DNA of 64,000 nt, taken from Bacteroidales bacterium. Lineage in GTDB: Bacteria; Bacteroidota; Bacteroidia; Bacteroidales; P3. The notes below the pieces were generated by a model. That model worked only from the letters and a program-made list of their open reading frames with translations, did not search any database and had not been told where the DNA came from. Positions within the stretch are counted from its first letter, which is position 1, and the number at the start of each line of letters is the position of its first letter. The DNA is taken from NCBI GenBank assembly GCA_009783885.1, contig WRCN01000006.1, positions 1 to 64,000 on the forward strand, given 5' to 3'. Positions 17,303-27,929 of the stretch are shown here, in pieces. The translations under genes were made by a program, and so were the position numbers.

Positions 17303-19603
17303 ATGAAAAAATTTATCATATTATCGATTATCCTAATTTTCCAGACAACAACACTATTTCCGGGAAGACTCAGCGACGCTCACATTACAGGGCATGTTAT
17401 TGACAAATCAACCGGCGAACATCTTCCTTTTGTTTCCGTAGCAATAAAAGGAACAACGATTGGCAAAATGACCGATGCCACAGGACATTTTTTACTTAAA
17501 AACGTGCCTGTTGGTGAACATACGATTGTTGCTTCTTATATAGGCTACGAACGCGTAGAACAAACCATTGTCGTGATTCCTAACAAAACCATAGAAGTTT
17601 TTATTGAACTTGAGCCGCAAGCATTGGAGTTGTCGGGTGTGGTTGTAACCGGCTCACGCAACGAAACTAATCGCAGGGAATCCGCAACAATTGTTAATGT
17701 ATTATCTACAAGACTTTTTGAAACGACAGGTGCTACTTGCGTGGCGAATGTTCTGAATTTTCAGCCCGGACTTCGAGTTGAAAATACGTGTAACAATTGC
17801 GGCGCGCCGGAACTTCGTATCAATGGATTGAGTGGTCAATACACACAAATCTTGATGGATGGTCGTCCTGTATTCAGTTCGCTTGCCAGTGTTTACGGCT
17901 TGGAACAATTACCTATCGGAATGATTGAACGTATCGAAGTGATTCGTGGCGGAGGCTCGGCGCTGTATGGATCAAACGCGATTGGCGGAGTGGTCAATAT
18001 CATTACCAAAGAGCCGTTGCGCAATTCGGTTACACTTTCCAATACGACAGGCGTTTTCGGAAAAGGAAAAACCGACATCAACAACGTACTAAACGGCTCT
18101 TTCGTATCAGATGACTTCAAAACAGGTGCTTATTTGTTTGCTACAACACAAAATCGTGACCCTTACATTCGCAACGAGTTTTCCGATGTAGGTAAACTTC
18201 GCTCCGAAACACTTGGTTTTCGCGCTTATCACAACATTACTACCCATTCCAGACTTACAGCAGAGTATCATCGCATCAACGAATTTCGACGTGGCGGAAA
18301 TAAATTCGATCAACCACCACACGAAGCTGATATTGCCGAACAAACCATTCACAAAATCAACGGTGGAGGTTTGAAATATGACCGGTTTTCGAAAGATTAT
18401 AAACATCGTTTCAATGTTTATGTTTCGATGCAAGGTATTCAACGCGAAAGTTATTACGGCACCGACCAGGATCCCGATGCTTACGGCTATACCAAAGATT
18501 TAACGTTTGTAACAGGTTCGCAGTATACGTATTCAATGGACAATTTTTGGTTTATGCCGGCACAATTCACAGCCGGAATAGAGCTTGTCGATAATGATTT
18601 GGATGATAAGATGCCGTCCTACGATCGCCATCTTGAACAACACTCAACAACTTTCGGCAGTTATGTTCAAAACGAGTGGAAAAACGAACGTTTCAGTTTG
18701 TCGTTGGGCGCGCGTTTGGACTACTACAACATTTTGATGGAAAATGTTCGGAATAAAAATGCCGTTTTCTCGCCTCGCATAAATACACGCTATTCCTTTA
18801 ACGAGAACATCACTTTACGTGCAAGCTATGGTACGGGGTTTCGCGCTCCTCAGGTTTTTGACGAGGACTTGCACGTTGCTGCCGTGGGTGGTGAAGTGTT
18901 GTTGATTACAGTCGATCCCGATTTGAAACCTGAATATTCCAATAGCTTCAATTTTTCAATTGATTTAAATAAAAAAATCGACAAAGTTGCAAGTAATCTT
19001 TTGATAGATGCGTTTTATACAGATTTGAGAAACGTGTTCGTGCTTGAAGAAGCGGAAAATTATAGTGATGATAATTTGCATTTCGTTCGTACCAACGCGG
19101 AAGGTGCTGTGGTGCAAGGTATCAACTTCGATTTGACATTAGGCATAACATCCAAAATTATGACCAATGTCGGCTTTACGCTTCAGACCAGTCGCTACAA
19201 AGAACCACACGAATGGTCGGACGATAATTTTACAAAAAAAATGTTGCGTGCGCCAAACCACTACGGCTACATCACATTCAATTATACCCCTGTGAAAAGA
19301 CTTGCAATTTCCGCAACAGGAACTTACACAGGCTCTATGCTTGTACCACATTTAGCGAGCGAAATCCAGGAAATTGGAGAGAATTACTTATTTTCGACAC
19401 CTTCGTTTTTCGACGCAGGAGTTAGAGTCGCTTACGAATTCCAACTTTCAAAACTGTTGAGAATGCAAACCAGTATTGGTATCAGAAATATTTTCAATCA
19501 ATTCCAAAAAGAAAATCCCGGCGGAGCATTGCGTGACGCCGGATTTGTTTACGGACCGGCAATGCCGCGAATGGTAACATTTGGAGTTCGATTTATGATG
19601 TAA
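17303..19603 (+). CDS. TonB-dependent receptor, probably for a metal or metal complex
   Basis: This 766-residue receptor starts with a signal peptide. A carboxypeptidase-regulatory domain follows (about residues 30-110; TGHVIDKSTGEHLPFVSVAI), then a plug (about 115-230) and a barrel ending in MVTFGVRFMM. The plug contains ENTCNNCGAPELRINGL, ILMDGRPVFSSL and EVIRGGGSALYGSNAIGG, a CirA/BtuB-like group. The C-x-x-C pair in the plug and the histidine-rich protein just upstream suggest transition-metal uptake, but siderophore or cobalamin cannot be excluded. The gene ends at a long perfect palindrome. Confidence 0.9.
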   Translation: MKKFIILSIILIFQTTTLFPGRLSDAHITGHVIDKSTGEHLPFVSVAIKGTTIGKMTDATGHFLLKNVPVGEHTIVASYIGYERVEQTIVVIPNKTIEVFIELEPQALELSGVVVTGSRNETNRRESATIVNVLSTRLFETTGATCVANVLNFQPGLRVENTCNNCGAPELRINGLSGQYTQILMDGRPVFSSLASVYGLEQLPIGMIERIEVIRGGGSALYGSNAIGGVVNIITKEPLRNSVTLSNTTGVFGKGKTDINNVLNGSFVSDDFKTGAYLFATTQNRDPYIRNEFSDVGKLRSETLGFRAYHNITTHSRLTAEYHRINEFRRGGNKFDQPPHEADIAEQTIHKINGGGLKYDRFSKDYKHRFNVYVSMQGIQRESYYGTDQDPDAYGYTKDLTFVTGSQYTYSMDNFWFMPAQFTAGIELVDNDLDDKMPSYDRHLEQHSTTFGSYVQNEWKNERFSLSLGARLDYYNILMENVRNKNAVFSPRINTRYSFNENITLRASYGTGFRAPQVFDEDLHVAAVGGEVLLITVDPDLKPEYSNSFNFSIDLNKKIDKVASNLLIDAFYTDLRNVFVLEEAENYSDDNLHFVRTNAEGAVVQGINFDLTLGITSKIMTNVGFTLQTSRYKEPHEWSDDNFTKKMLRAPNHYGYITFNYTPVKRLAISATGTYTGSMLVPHLASEIQEIGENYLFSTPSFFDAGVRVAYEFQLSKLLRMQTSIGIRNIFNQFQKENPGGALRDAGFVYGPAMPRMVTFGVRFMM

Positions 19604-19643
19604 TAATTGTAGGAGCGAGGCCTGCCTCGCTCCTACAATTATT
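19602..19643. terminator. perfect palindrome between converging genes (family B)
   Basis: A 20-bp perfect stem (AATAATTGTAGGAGCGAGGC and its complement) has a two-base centre. It begins in the stop codon of the receptor gene and ends six bases before the ansA stop. It belongs to the GTAGG(G/A)GCG repeats and can serve as a bidirectional terminator. Confidence 0.75.
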
Positions 19644-19648
19644 GCAAA

Positions 19649-20671
19649 TCACGACATCTCCCCACACAACGAAGTTTGCAATAATTCTGCAACTTTCGAT
19701 TTCGGCGTTATCGACCCCAATAAAATCATTAGTTTTGTAACGGCGGATTCCGTAGTCAGGTCTTCACCACTGATAACACCGGCTTTGAGGAGTTCTACAC
19801 TGGCTTCATATTTGCCCATTTCCACTTTTCCAGCTTTGCATTGCGTTACATTGAGAACAATTAATCCGTTGTCAATCGCACGTTTCAACGCATTTATAAA
19901 CCAAGGTGCAGAAGGTGCATTTCCACTTCCGTAAGTTTCCAAAATTAAACCTTGCAAACCCTCTATCGACAAGATACTTTCCACAACATTTTGCGAAATT
20001 CCGGGATAAATTTTCAAAATCGCAACGCGATCATCTAATTTTTTATGCACCAATAATCCTCGCGATTCTGTTGGCTGTAAAATCGCATGACGATTGTATT
20101 TCACGTGAATGCCAACTTTTGCTAATGGCGGATAATCGCCCGAATAGAACGCATTGAAATTCTCTGCATCAAGTTTAGTTGTGCGATTTCCGCGATACAA
20201 GTTATTTTCAAAACAAATACACACTTCGGGAACTAAAGCCTTACCATTTTCCTTATATCCGGCGATTTCAACAGCGTTAATCAAATTATCTTTTCCATCG
20301 CTTCGCAACACGCCAATCGGCAATTGAGATCCGGTCAGAATAACCGGTTTTTTCAAACCTTCCAACATGAAGCTTAACGCTGACGCCGTATACGACATCG
20401 TATCCGTACCGTGCAAAACCACAAATCCATCGTAATCGTTGTAATTTTCTTCGATTACTTTGGCAATTTCAACCCAATATTCGGGACGCATATCCGACGA
20501 ATCAATGATTTTGGAAAAACTGTAAGTATCCTCGTCAATATTGAGTTTGCGCAAACTTGGCATAGTTTCGAGTAGCGACGAAAAATCGAACGGCGACCAT
20601 GTTTCGGTTTTGGGGTCTTGTACCATTCCGATGGTGCCGCCGGTGTAGATTAATAAGACTTTCGGGTTCAT
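19649..20671 (-). CDS. ansA: type I L-asparaginase
   Basis: This 340-residue cytoplasmic-type asparaginase hydrolyses asparagine to aspartate and ammonia. YTGGTIGM near the N-terminus holds the nucleophilic Thr, VVLHGTDTMSYTASAL holds the second Thr-Asp pair, and LTGSQLPIG with the downstream Asp-Gly-Lys holds the catalytic Lys. No signal peptide is present. The start MNPKVLLIYT is preferred to a longer reading that would run through a GAGGTGCGAG repeat upstream. Confidence 0.93.
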   Translation of the reverse strand: MNPKVLLIYTGGTIGMVQDPKTETWSPFDFSSLLETMPSLRKLNIDEDTYSFSKIIDSSDMRPEYWVEIAKVIEENYNDYDGFVVLHGTDTMSYTASALSFMLEGLKKPVILTGSQLPIGVLRSDGKDNLINAVEIAGYKENGKALVPEVCICFENNLYRGNRTTKLDAENFNAFYSGDYPPLAKVGIHVKYNRHAILQPTESRGLLVHKKLDDRVAILKIYPGISQNVVESILSIEGLQGLILETYGSGNAPSAPWFINALKRAIDNGLIVLNVTQCKAGKVEMGKYEASVELLKAGVISGEDLTTESAVTKLMILLGSITPKSKVAELLQTSLCGEMS

Positions 20672-20685
20672 ATTATTGATTATTT

Positions 20686-20756
20686 GGTGCGAGGTGCGAG
20701 GTGCGAGGTGCGAGGTGTGCATAAAACCCACCCCGTACCTCGTACCCCGTACCTTT
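20686..20756. repeat. GAGGTGCGAG direct/inverted repeat
   Basis: There are about four tandem copies of GGTGCGA, followed by an inverted counterpart CCCCGTACCTCGTACCCCGT. It fills the gap between tatD and ansA. A related element lies at 56359-56407. Confidence 0.7.
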
Positions 20757-21535
20757 TACCCGTTTCCATTTATATCAAATAACTTTAATGTTTGTGTTGT
20801 CGTTTTTTCTGCAACTAATTCGAGTGGTATGTTTTTGATTTCCGCAATGCGTTGTGCAATTAGTGGAATATACGCAGGTTCGGTGCGCTTACCACGATAA
20901 GGATCCGGTGCAATAAACGGTGCATCGGTTTCCAATAAAATATGTTCGAGGTCAAAAGCTTCGATCACTTGCCAAAGTTTGCTGTTTCTGAACGTTACAA
21001 CACCTCCAATACCAAGGTAAAATCCCAAATCCACAATGCGTTTGGCTTGTTCAACCGAACCTGTGAAGCAATGAAACACACCTCGCAAAGAGCCATCATT
21101 TAAACGTTTCAGGACTTTCATCGTTTCCTCAAAAGCATCGCGCGAATGAATAATTAACGGCATTTTTTTTTCTTTTGCCAATTGAATTTGCGTTTCAAAC
21201 ACTTCGATTTGTTCGGATAAAAATGTTTTGTCGTGATATAAATCCAAGCCGGCTTCGCCAATCGCATAGTAATGATGGGTATTTGCAGCTTTGAGCATAA
21301 TGTCCAGTTCCGTTCTGTATGTCTGGTTTACATGGGTAGGATGCAATCCGATAGAAGGAAAACAATTCTCCGGAAAACGCTTGCAAATTTCGGAAACCGG
21401 CTGTATGGTTTCACTATCTACATTCGGAATAATCATAACCTTCACGCCTGCTTTGAGGGCTCTTTCAAAACAGTCTTGAAGATCTTCGCGAAAATCTTCA
21501 AAATAGAAATGTGTATGTGAGTCTGCAAAAATCAC
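20756..21535 (-). CDS. tatD: TatD-family metal-dependent hydrolase/DNase
   Basis: This 259-residue TIM-barrel hydrolase of the TatD family (Mg-dependent 3'-5' DNase in characterised members) has ADSHTHF as the first metal motif, GEAGLDLY as the conserved Glu/Asp motif, IHSRDAFEE and FHCFTGS as further metal His residues, and LLETDAPFIAP near the end. The start is taken as GTG at 21535: the -7 element TACTTTTG lies only five bases upstream and no ATG fits, so the message is probably leaderless. It is divergent from rsmE. Confidence 0.9.
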   Translation of the reverse strand: MIFADSHTHFYFEDFREDLQDCFERALKAGVKVMIIPNVDSETIQPVSEICKRFPENCFPSIGLHPTHVNQTYRTELDIMLKAANTHHYYAIGEAGLDLYHDKTFLSEQIEVFETQIQLAKEKKMPLIIHSRDAFEETMKVLKRLNDGSLRGVFHCFTGSVEQAKRIVDLGFYLGIGGVVTFRNSKLWQVIEAFDLEHILLETDAPFIAPDPYRGKRTEPAYIPLIAQRIAEIKNIPLELVAEKTTTQTLKLFDINGNG

Positions 21536-21540
21536 TTGGA

Positions 21541-21548
21541 CAAAAGTA
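21541..21548 (-). promoter_or_regulatory. -7 element of tatD
   Basis: TACTTTTG on the minus strand lies five bases before the GTG start. This decides the start and implies a leaderless mRNA. Confidence 0.6.
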
Positions 21549-21590
21549 CAAAAAAAATTGCACTTTGCCAAATTTGTTCGATTTTTTTTG

Positions 21591-21598
21591 TATCTTTG
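21591..21598 (+). promoter_or_regulatory. -7 element of rsmE
   Basis: TATCTTTG lies ten bases before the ATG at 21609. Confidence 0.65.
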
Positions 21599-21608
21599 CA
21601 AAAATATC

Positions 21609-23946
<2,338 letters not shown>

Positions 23947-23962
23947 TTATTGAAATAATCGA

Positions 23963-23970
23963 CAAAGATA
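23963..23970 (-). promoter_or_regulatory. -7 element of pyrG
   Basis: TATCTTTG on the minus strand lies 19 bases before the pyrG ATG, preceded by a T-run. Confidence 0.6.
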
Positions 23971-23977
23971 CAAAAAA

Positions 23978-24043
23978 ATTACGAATTGTCAATTACGAAT
24001 TACAAATTTGGTCGTAATTTTCAATTCGTAATTCGTAATTCGT
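23978..24043. repeat. AATTACGAATT inverted repeat
   Basis: AT-rich inverted repeat with ACGAATTGTCAATTACGAAT on one side and AATTCGTAATTCGTAATTCG on the other. It lies in the pyrG-ettA divergent gap. The same words occur near 1025 and 51433. Confidence 0.65.
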
Positions 24044-24054
24044 CTTTTTTTTCG

Positions 24055-24062
24055 TATCTTTG
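24055..24062 (+). promoter_or_regulatory. -7 element of ettA
   Basis: TATCTTTG lies 20 bases before the ettA ATG. Confidence 0.6.
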
Positions 24063-24082
24063 CACTTCAAAACAAAAAAATT

Positions 24083-25759
24083 ATGGCAGACGACCAAAAA
24101 ATTATTTTTTCGATGGTAAACGTTTCAAAGACGTTTCCGCCGTCGAAACAAGTGCTTAAAGACATTTATATCTCGTTTTTTTACGGAGCGAAAATCGGAA
24201 TTATCGGCTTGAACGGCTCGGGAAAATCCACGTTGTTACGCATTATTGCCGGTGAGGAAAAATCGTTTCAAGGCGAGGTGCATTTTTCGCCCGGTTATCG
24301 TGTGGGATACCTTCCGCAAGAGCCTGTTTTGGATGAAACCAAAACCGTTCGCGAGATTGTCGAGGAAGGCGTTCAAGATGTTGTGAATTACCTCAAAGAA
24401 TACGAGGAAATCAACGCCAAATTCGCCGAACCGATGAGCGATGATGAGATGAACAAACTCATCGAACGTCAAGGCGAACTCACGGAACTGCTCGAACAAC
24501 ACGATGCTTGGGAATTAGATACCAAACTCGGACGCGCTATGGACGCGCTGAATTGTCCGCCCGAGGAGCAATTAGTGAAAAATTTGTCGGGTGGCGAAAA
24601 ACGCCGCGTTGCGCTGTGTCGCTTGCTGTTGCAAGAACCTGAAATTTTACTTTTGGACGAGCCGACCAACCACTTGGATGCAGAGAGCATTCAATGGCTC
24701 GAACTTCACTTGCAACAGTACAAAGGCACGGTTATCGCAGTAACGCACGACCGCTATTTTTTGGATAATGTGGCCGGTTGGATTTTGGAGTTAGATAGAG
24801 GAGAAGGCATCCCTTGGAAAGGTAATTACAGTTCTTGGCTCGACCAAAAAACTACGCGTATGGCGATGGAAGAAAAAACCGAATCGCGCCGCAGAAAAAC
24901 ATTAGAACGCGAATTGGAATGGGCACGCATGGCGCCAAAAGCCCGTCATGCCAAAGGAAAAGCGCGTTTGAATGCTTACGAAAAAATGCTTGCCGAGGAT
25001 GGTAAACAGAAAGAGGAGCGTTTGGAAATTTATATTCCCGATGGTCCGCGTTTGGGAACAAATGTTATCGAAGCCATCAATGTTTCCAAGGCTTACGGTG
25101 ATAAATTATTATACGAAAATTTGAATTTTTCATTGCCTCCTGCGGGAATTGTCGGTATTATCGGCCCCAACGGCGCCGGAAAAACCACGCTGTTCCGTAT
25201 GATTATGGGGTTAGAAAAACCCGACACAGGTGAATTCAAAATCGGCGAAACGGTGAAAGCCGCTTATGTTGATCAACAACACGCAAATATTGACCCTGAA
25301 AAAACCGTGTGGGAAGTCGTATCGGAAGGCAACGAACAAATTCGTTTAGGCGGACAATTAGTCAACTCACGGGCTTACGTGTCGCGTTTTAATTTCGGCG
25401 GTTCGGACCAAGGTAAAAAAGCGGGGGTACTTTCAGGTGGTGAACGAAATCGCTTGCAGTTAGCGCTAACACTGAAATCGGAGGGCAACGTGTTGCTGCT
25501 TGATGAGCCGACAAATGATATTGATGTAAACACACTTCGCGCATTGGAAGAAGGTTTGGAAAATTTTGCAGGTTGTGCCGTAATTATTTCGCATGATCGT
25601 TGGTTTTTAGACCGCGTTTGTACACATATTCTCGCGTTTGAAGGCGATTCACAAGTGTATTTTTTCGAAGGAACGTATTCCGAATACGAAGAAAACAAGA
25701 AAAAACGTTTGGGCGATGTAACTCCGAAACGTTTCCGTTATAAAAAATTGATGGTGTAA
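24083..25759 (+). CDS. ettA: ABC-F protein EttA (energy-dependent translational throttle)
   Basis: This 558-residue soluble ABC-F ATPase has two nucleotide-binding domains joined by a linker. The Walker A motifs are GLNGSGKST (about residue 45) and GPNGAGKTT (about residue 365). The signature motifs are LSGGEKRRVALC and LSGGERNRLQLA, and the Walker B motifs are LLLDEPTNHLD and LLLDEPTNDID. The arm and toothed linker (RMAPKARHAKGKARLNAYE) are as in EttA. EttA binds the ribosomal E site and couples initiation to cell energy. There is no membrane segment. It is followed closely by a DUF456 gene. Confidence 0.95.
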   Translation: MADDQKIIFSMVNVSKTFPPSKQVLKDIYISFFYGAKIGIIGLNGSGKSTLLRIIAGEEKSFQGEVHFSPGYRVGYLPQEPVLDETKTVREIVEEGVQDVVNYLKEYEEINAKFAEPMSDDEMNKLIERQGELTELLEQHDAWELDTKLGRAMDALNCPPEEQLVKNLSGGEKRRVALCRLLLQEPEILLLDEPTNHLDAESIQWLELHLQQYKGTVIAVTHDRYFLDNVAGWILELDRGEGIPWKGNYSSWLDQKTTRMAMEEKTESRRRKTLERELEWARMAPKARHAKGKARLNAYEKMLAEDGKQKEERLEIYIPDGPRLGTNVIEAINVSKAYGDKLLYENLNFSLPPAGIVGIIGPNGAGKTTLFRMIMGLEKPDTGEFKIGETVKAAYVDQQHANIDPEKTVWEVVSEGNEQIRLGGQLVNSRAYVSRFNFGGSDQGKKAGVLSGGERNRLQLALTLKSEGNVLLLDEPTNDIDVNTLRALEEGLENFAGCAVIISHDRWFLDRVCTHILAFEGDSQVYFFEGTYSEYEENKKKRLGDVTPKRFRYKKLMV

Positions 25760-25776
25760 AGACTAAGCAAAGAAAC

Positions 25777-26253
25777 ATGAGTATTTGGCTCGAAATATTG
25801 GGAATCATACTGTTAATAATTGGCACAATCTTTTGTGTATTACCGGTAATTCCGGGGCAAGTCTTAACATTCGGAGCACTTGTGTTAAAATATTTCTATT
25901 CAACTAATCAAAGCGAAGCATTTTCAATAATCATGTTAGCGCTATTAGTTGTATTGATTGCTGTAACCATTTTAGATTATGTTGTACCGGCTTGGGTTGT
26001 CAGAAAAAAAGGAGGTTCTAAATATGGTTCGTGGGGCGCTTTTATAGGAATGATTGCCGGTATCTTCTTCACACCTATCGGTATGATACTCGGCATGATG
26101 CTTGGTGCATTTATCGGAGAAATGATGGCGAATAGCGACGATACCGAGCGAGCATTCAAAATTTCGCTAATGACTTTTTTGGGGTTTTTACTTTCGGTAG
26201 GATTAAAATTAACTTACGCTATCGCTTGTTGGTGGTTCTTTTTTACGATGTAA
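25777..26253 (+). CDS. DUF456 family membrane protein
   Basis: This 158-residue integral membrane protein has about four hydrophobic segments and glycine-rich helices typical of DUF456 (LEILGIILLIIGTIFCVLPV, WGAFIGMIAGIFFTPIGMIL). The Gly-zipper region GMILGMMLGAFIGEMM is the most conserved part of the family. The function is unknown. It begins 17 bases after ettA and is probably co-transcribed with it. Confidence 0.85.
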   Translation: MSIWLEILGIILLIIGTIFCVLPVIPGQVLTFGALVLKYFYSTNQSEAFSIIMLALLVVLIAVTILDYVVPAWVVRKKGGSKYGSWGAFIGMIAGIFFTPIGMILGMMLGAFIGEMMANSDDTERAFKISLMTFLGFLLSVGLKLTYAIACWWFFFTM

Positions 26254-26282
26254 AGCACTTTTCAAAATAAAATAACAATACA

Positions 26283-27422
26283 ATGAACTACGCTCAAATT
26301 CCAAGCCCCTGCTACGTTTTAGACGAAGCACTTTTGAAAAAAAATCTGCAATTAATCGACAGCGTTCGAAAACGTGCGAATGTTGAAATTATTCTAGCCT
26401 TCAAAGGTTTTGCGATGTGGAGCGCGTTTCCGATTTTGAATGCGTTCGGATTTCGGCGCGCTACAGCGAGTTCGTTGGCAGAAGCGCGTTTGGCAATGGA
26501 AGAAATGGGTGATTTTGCACATACTTATGCACCGATTTATACGGATGATGATATCGATGAAATTGCTGTGTTGAGTTCGCATTTGACATTTAATTCTATA
26601 TCGCAATATGAACGTTTTTCAGCGCGTGCAAAATCGGTGAACCAAACAATTTCATTAGGTCTACGCGTTAATCCGGAATTTTCGGAAGTAGAGACAGATT
26701 TGTATAATCCGTGTGCAAAAGGTTCGCGTTTGGGCATCACATCCGAATATCTCAAAACTTTGCCAGAAAATATAGACGGCCTGCATTTCCACGCTCTTTG
26801 CGAATCGGATTCACATGATTTGGAAAAAGTTTTGAACGCTCTTGAACAACGTTTCGGACATTTTTTGCCAAAACTAAAGTGGCTCAATATGGGCGGAGGA
26901 CACCTGATGACACGGAAAGGCTATGATGTCGAATTTCTAATTGAACTTCTGAAAAATTTCCAAAACAAATACCCAAACCTCAACTTAATTTTAGAGCCTG
27001 GATCCGCTTTTGCTTGGGAGACAGGCGTTTTGATAAGTACAGTAGAGGATGTCGTAGAAAATCACGGGCAAAAAACGGCGATTTTAAATGTGTCGTTCAC
27101 CGCACACATGCCCGATTGTTTGGAAATGCCGTATAAACCCAAAATTTTGTCGGCACTTCCAAACCCTGACACCAATTTCCCAACATATAGAATCGGTGGA
27201 AACTCTTGTTTGGCTGGCGATTTCATGGGAGATTGGTCGTTTGAAAAACCGTTGCAAGTTGGTGATAGACTTATATTCAACGACATGATCCATTATACGA
27301 TGGTAAAAACCACAATGTTTAATGGTGTAAAACACCCATCAATCGGCATTTGGCGGGAAAAAACAGGCTTTGAATTGGTTCGTGAATTTTCTTATGAAGA
27401 TTATCGCAATCGGTTGTCTTAA
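26283..27422 (+). CDS. nspC: carboxynorspermidine decarboxylase
   Basis: This 379-residue PLP enzyme of the alanine-racemase-fold decarboxylases removes CO2 from carboxynorspermidine or carboxyspermidine, the last step of the alternative polyamine pathway common in gut and marine bacteria. IPSPCYVLDEALL opens the protein. The PLP lysine is in ILAFKGFAMWS (about residue 42), followed by GLHFHALCESD, NMGGGHLMT, EPGSAFAWETG and the HMPDCLEMPYKP block with the conserved Cys/Asp. The partner carboxyspermidine dehydrogenase is not in this window. The 3' end overlaps the converging gene by four bases. Confidence 0.93.
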   Translation: MNYAQIPSPCYVLDEALLKKNLQLIDSVRKRANVEIILAFKGFAMWSAFPILNAFGFRRATASSLAEARLAMEEMGDFAHTYAPIYTDDDIDEIAVLSSHLTFNSISQYERFSARAKSVNQTISLGLRVNPEFSEVETDLYNPCAKGSRLGITSEYLKTLPENIDGLHFHALCESDSHDLEKVLNALEQRFGHFLPKLKWLNMGGGHLMTRKGYDVEFLIELLKNFQNKYPNLNLILEPGSAFAWETGVLISTVEDVVENHGQKTAILNVSFTAHMPDCLEMPYKPKILSALPNPDTNFPTYRIGGNSCLAGDFMGDWSFEKPLQVGDRLIFNDMIHYTMVKTTMFNGVKHPSIGIWREKTGFELVREFSYEDYRNRLS

Positions 27423-27928
27423 CCAAGTGTTCGGCGTTGTGGTTGTGGGCGTTCCGGCAATAATTTTCTGCAATATTCCGAAAAATCCATTTTAAAATCT
27501 TCGAAATCTTTGATATTCGCAAGTTTTTTCTGCTCAACCTGGACAACTAAAAACACGCCTTCTACTTGAGTTAGGTCATTGTATAATTTTTCTTGCAGCG
27601 CTAAAAAACGATGATCATTCAATCCGTTTTCAAACTGTACCAAAAACCAAAAATCCATTTCGGGATAATTTGAAAACAATCGTACTGTTCCATTCTTATT
27701 TCCAATAAAATAATATGAACATTGTTCTGTTTCTGAATCATGCATGTAGCATGGAAAATCAACAAATTGTTCCTCTTCGTATTTTTCAAAATCGAGTGTT
27801 TTTGCCAATTCAATGTCAAAAAATTTATTGATGAAGTGTGCCAAATTATAAGCTTTCAATAACGGACTTTGAATGCCGAAATAGGCCATTCCATCTAACG
27901 TAATTTCTATCTTGCTGAGTTTAGGCAT
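27419..27928 (-). CDS. IPExxxVDY-family protein
   Basis: This 169-residue soluble protein resembles the short Bacteroidota-specific 'IPExxxVDY' family: an N-terminal YNLAHFINKFFDIEL-like helix, a central beta part (CSYYFIGNKNGTVRL), a DFWFLVQ segment and a C-terminal VEGVFLVVQ strand. The function is unknown. The C-terminus is basic and Pro/Arg-rich. It lies just downstream of galE (two-base gap) on the same strand and may be co-transcribed with it. Confidence 0.65.
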   Translation of the reverse strand: MPKLSKIEITLDGMAYFGIQSPLLKAYNLAHFINKFFDIELAKTLDFEKYEEEQFVDFPCYMHDSETEQCSYYFIGNKNGTVRLFSNYPEMDFWFLVQFENGLNDHRFLALQEKLYNDLTQVEGVFLVVQVEQKKLANIKDFEDFKMDFSEYCRKLLPERPQPQRRTLG

Positions 27929-27929
27929 A

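Noticed and set aside
20671..20731. Longer ansA reading starting at 20731
   Set aside because: The extra residues come from the GAGGTGCGAG repeat, and the family N-terminus begins at MNPKVLLIYT.
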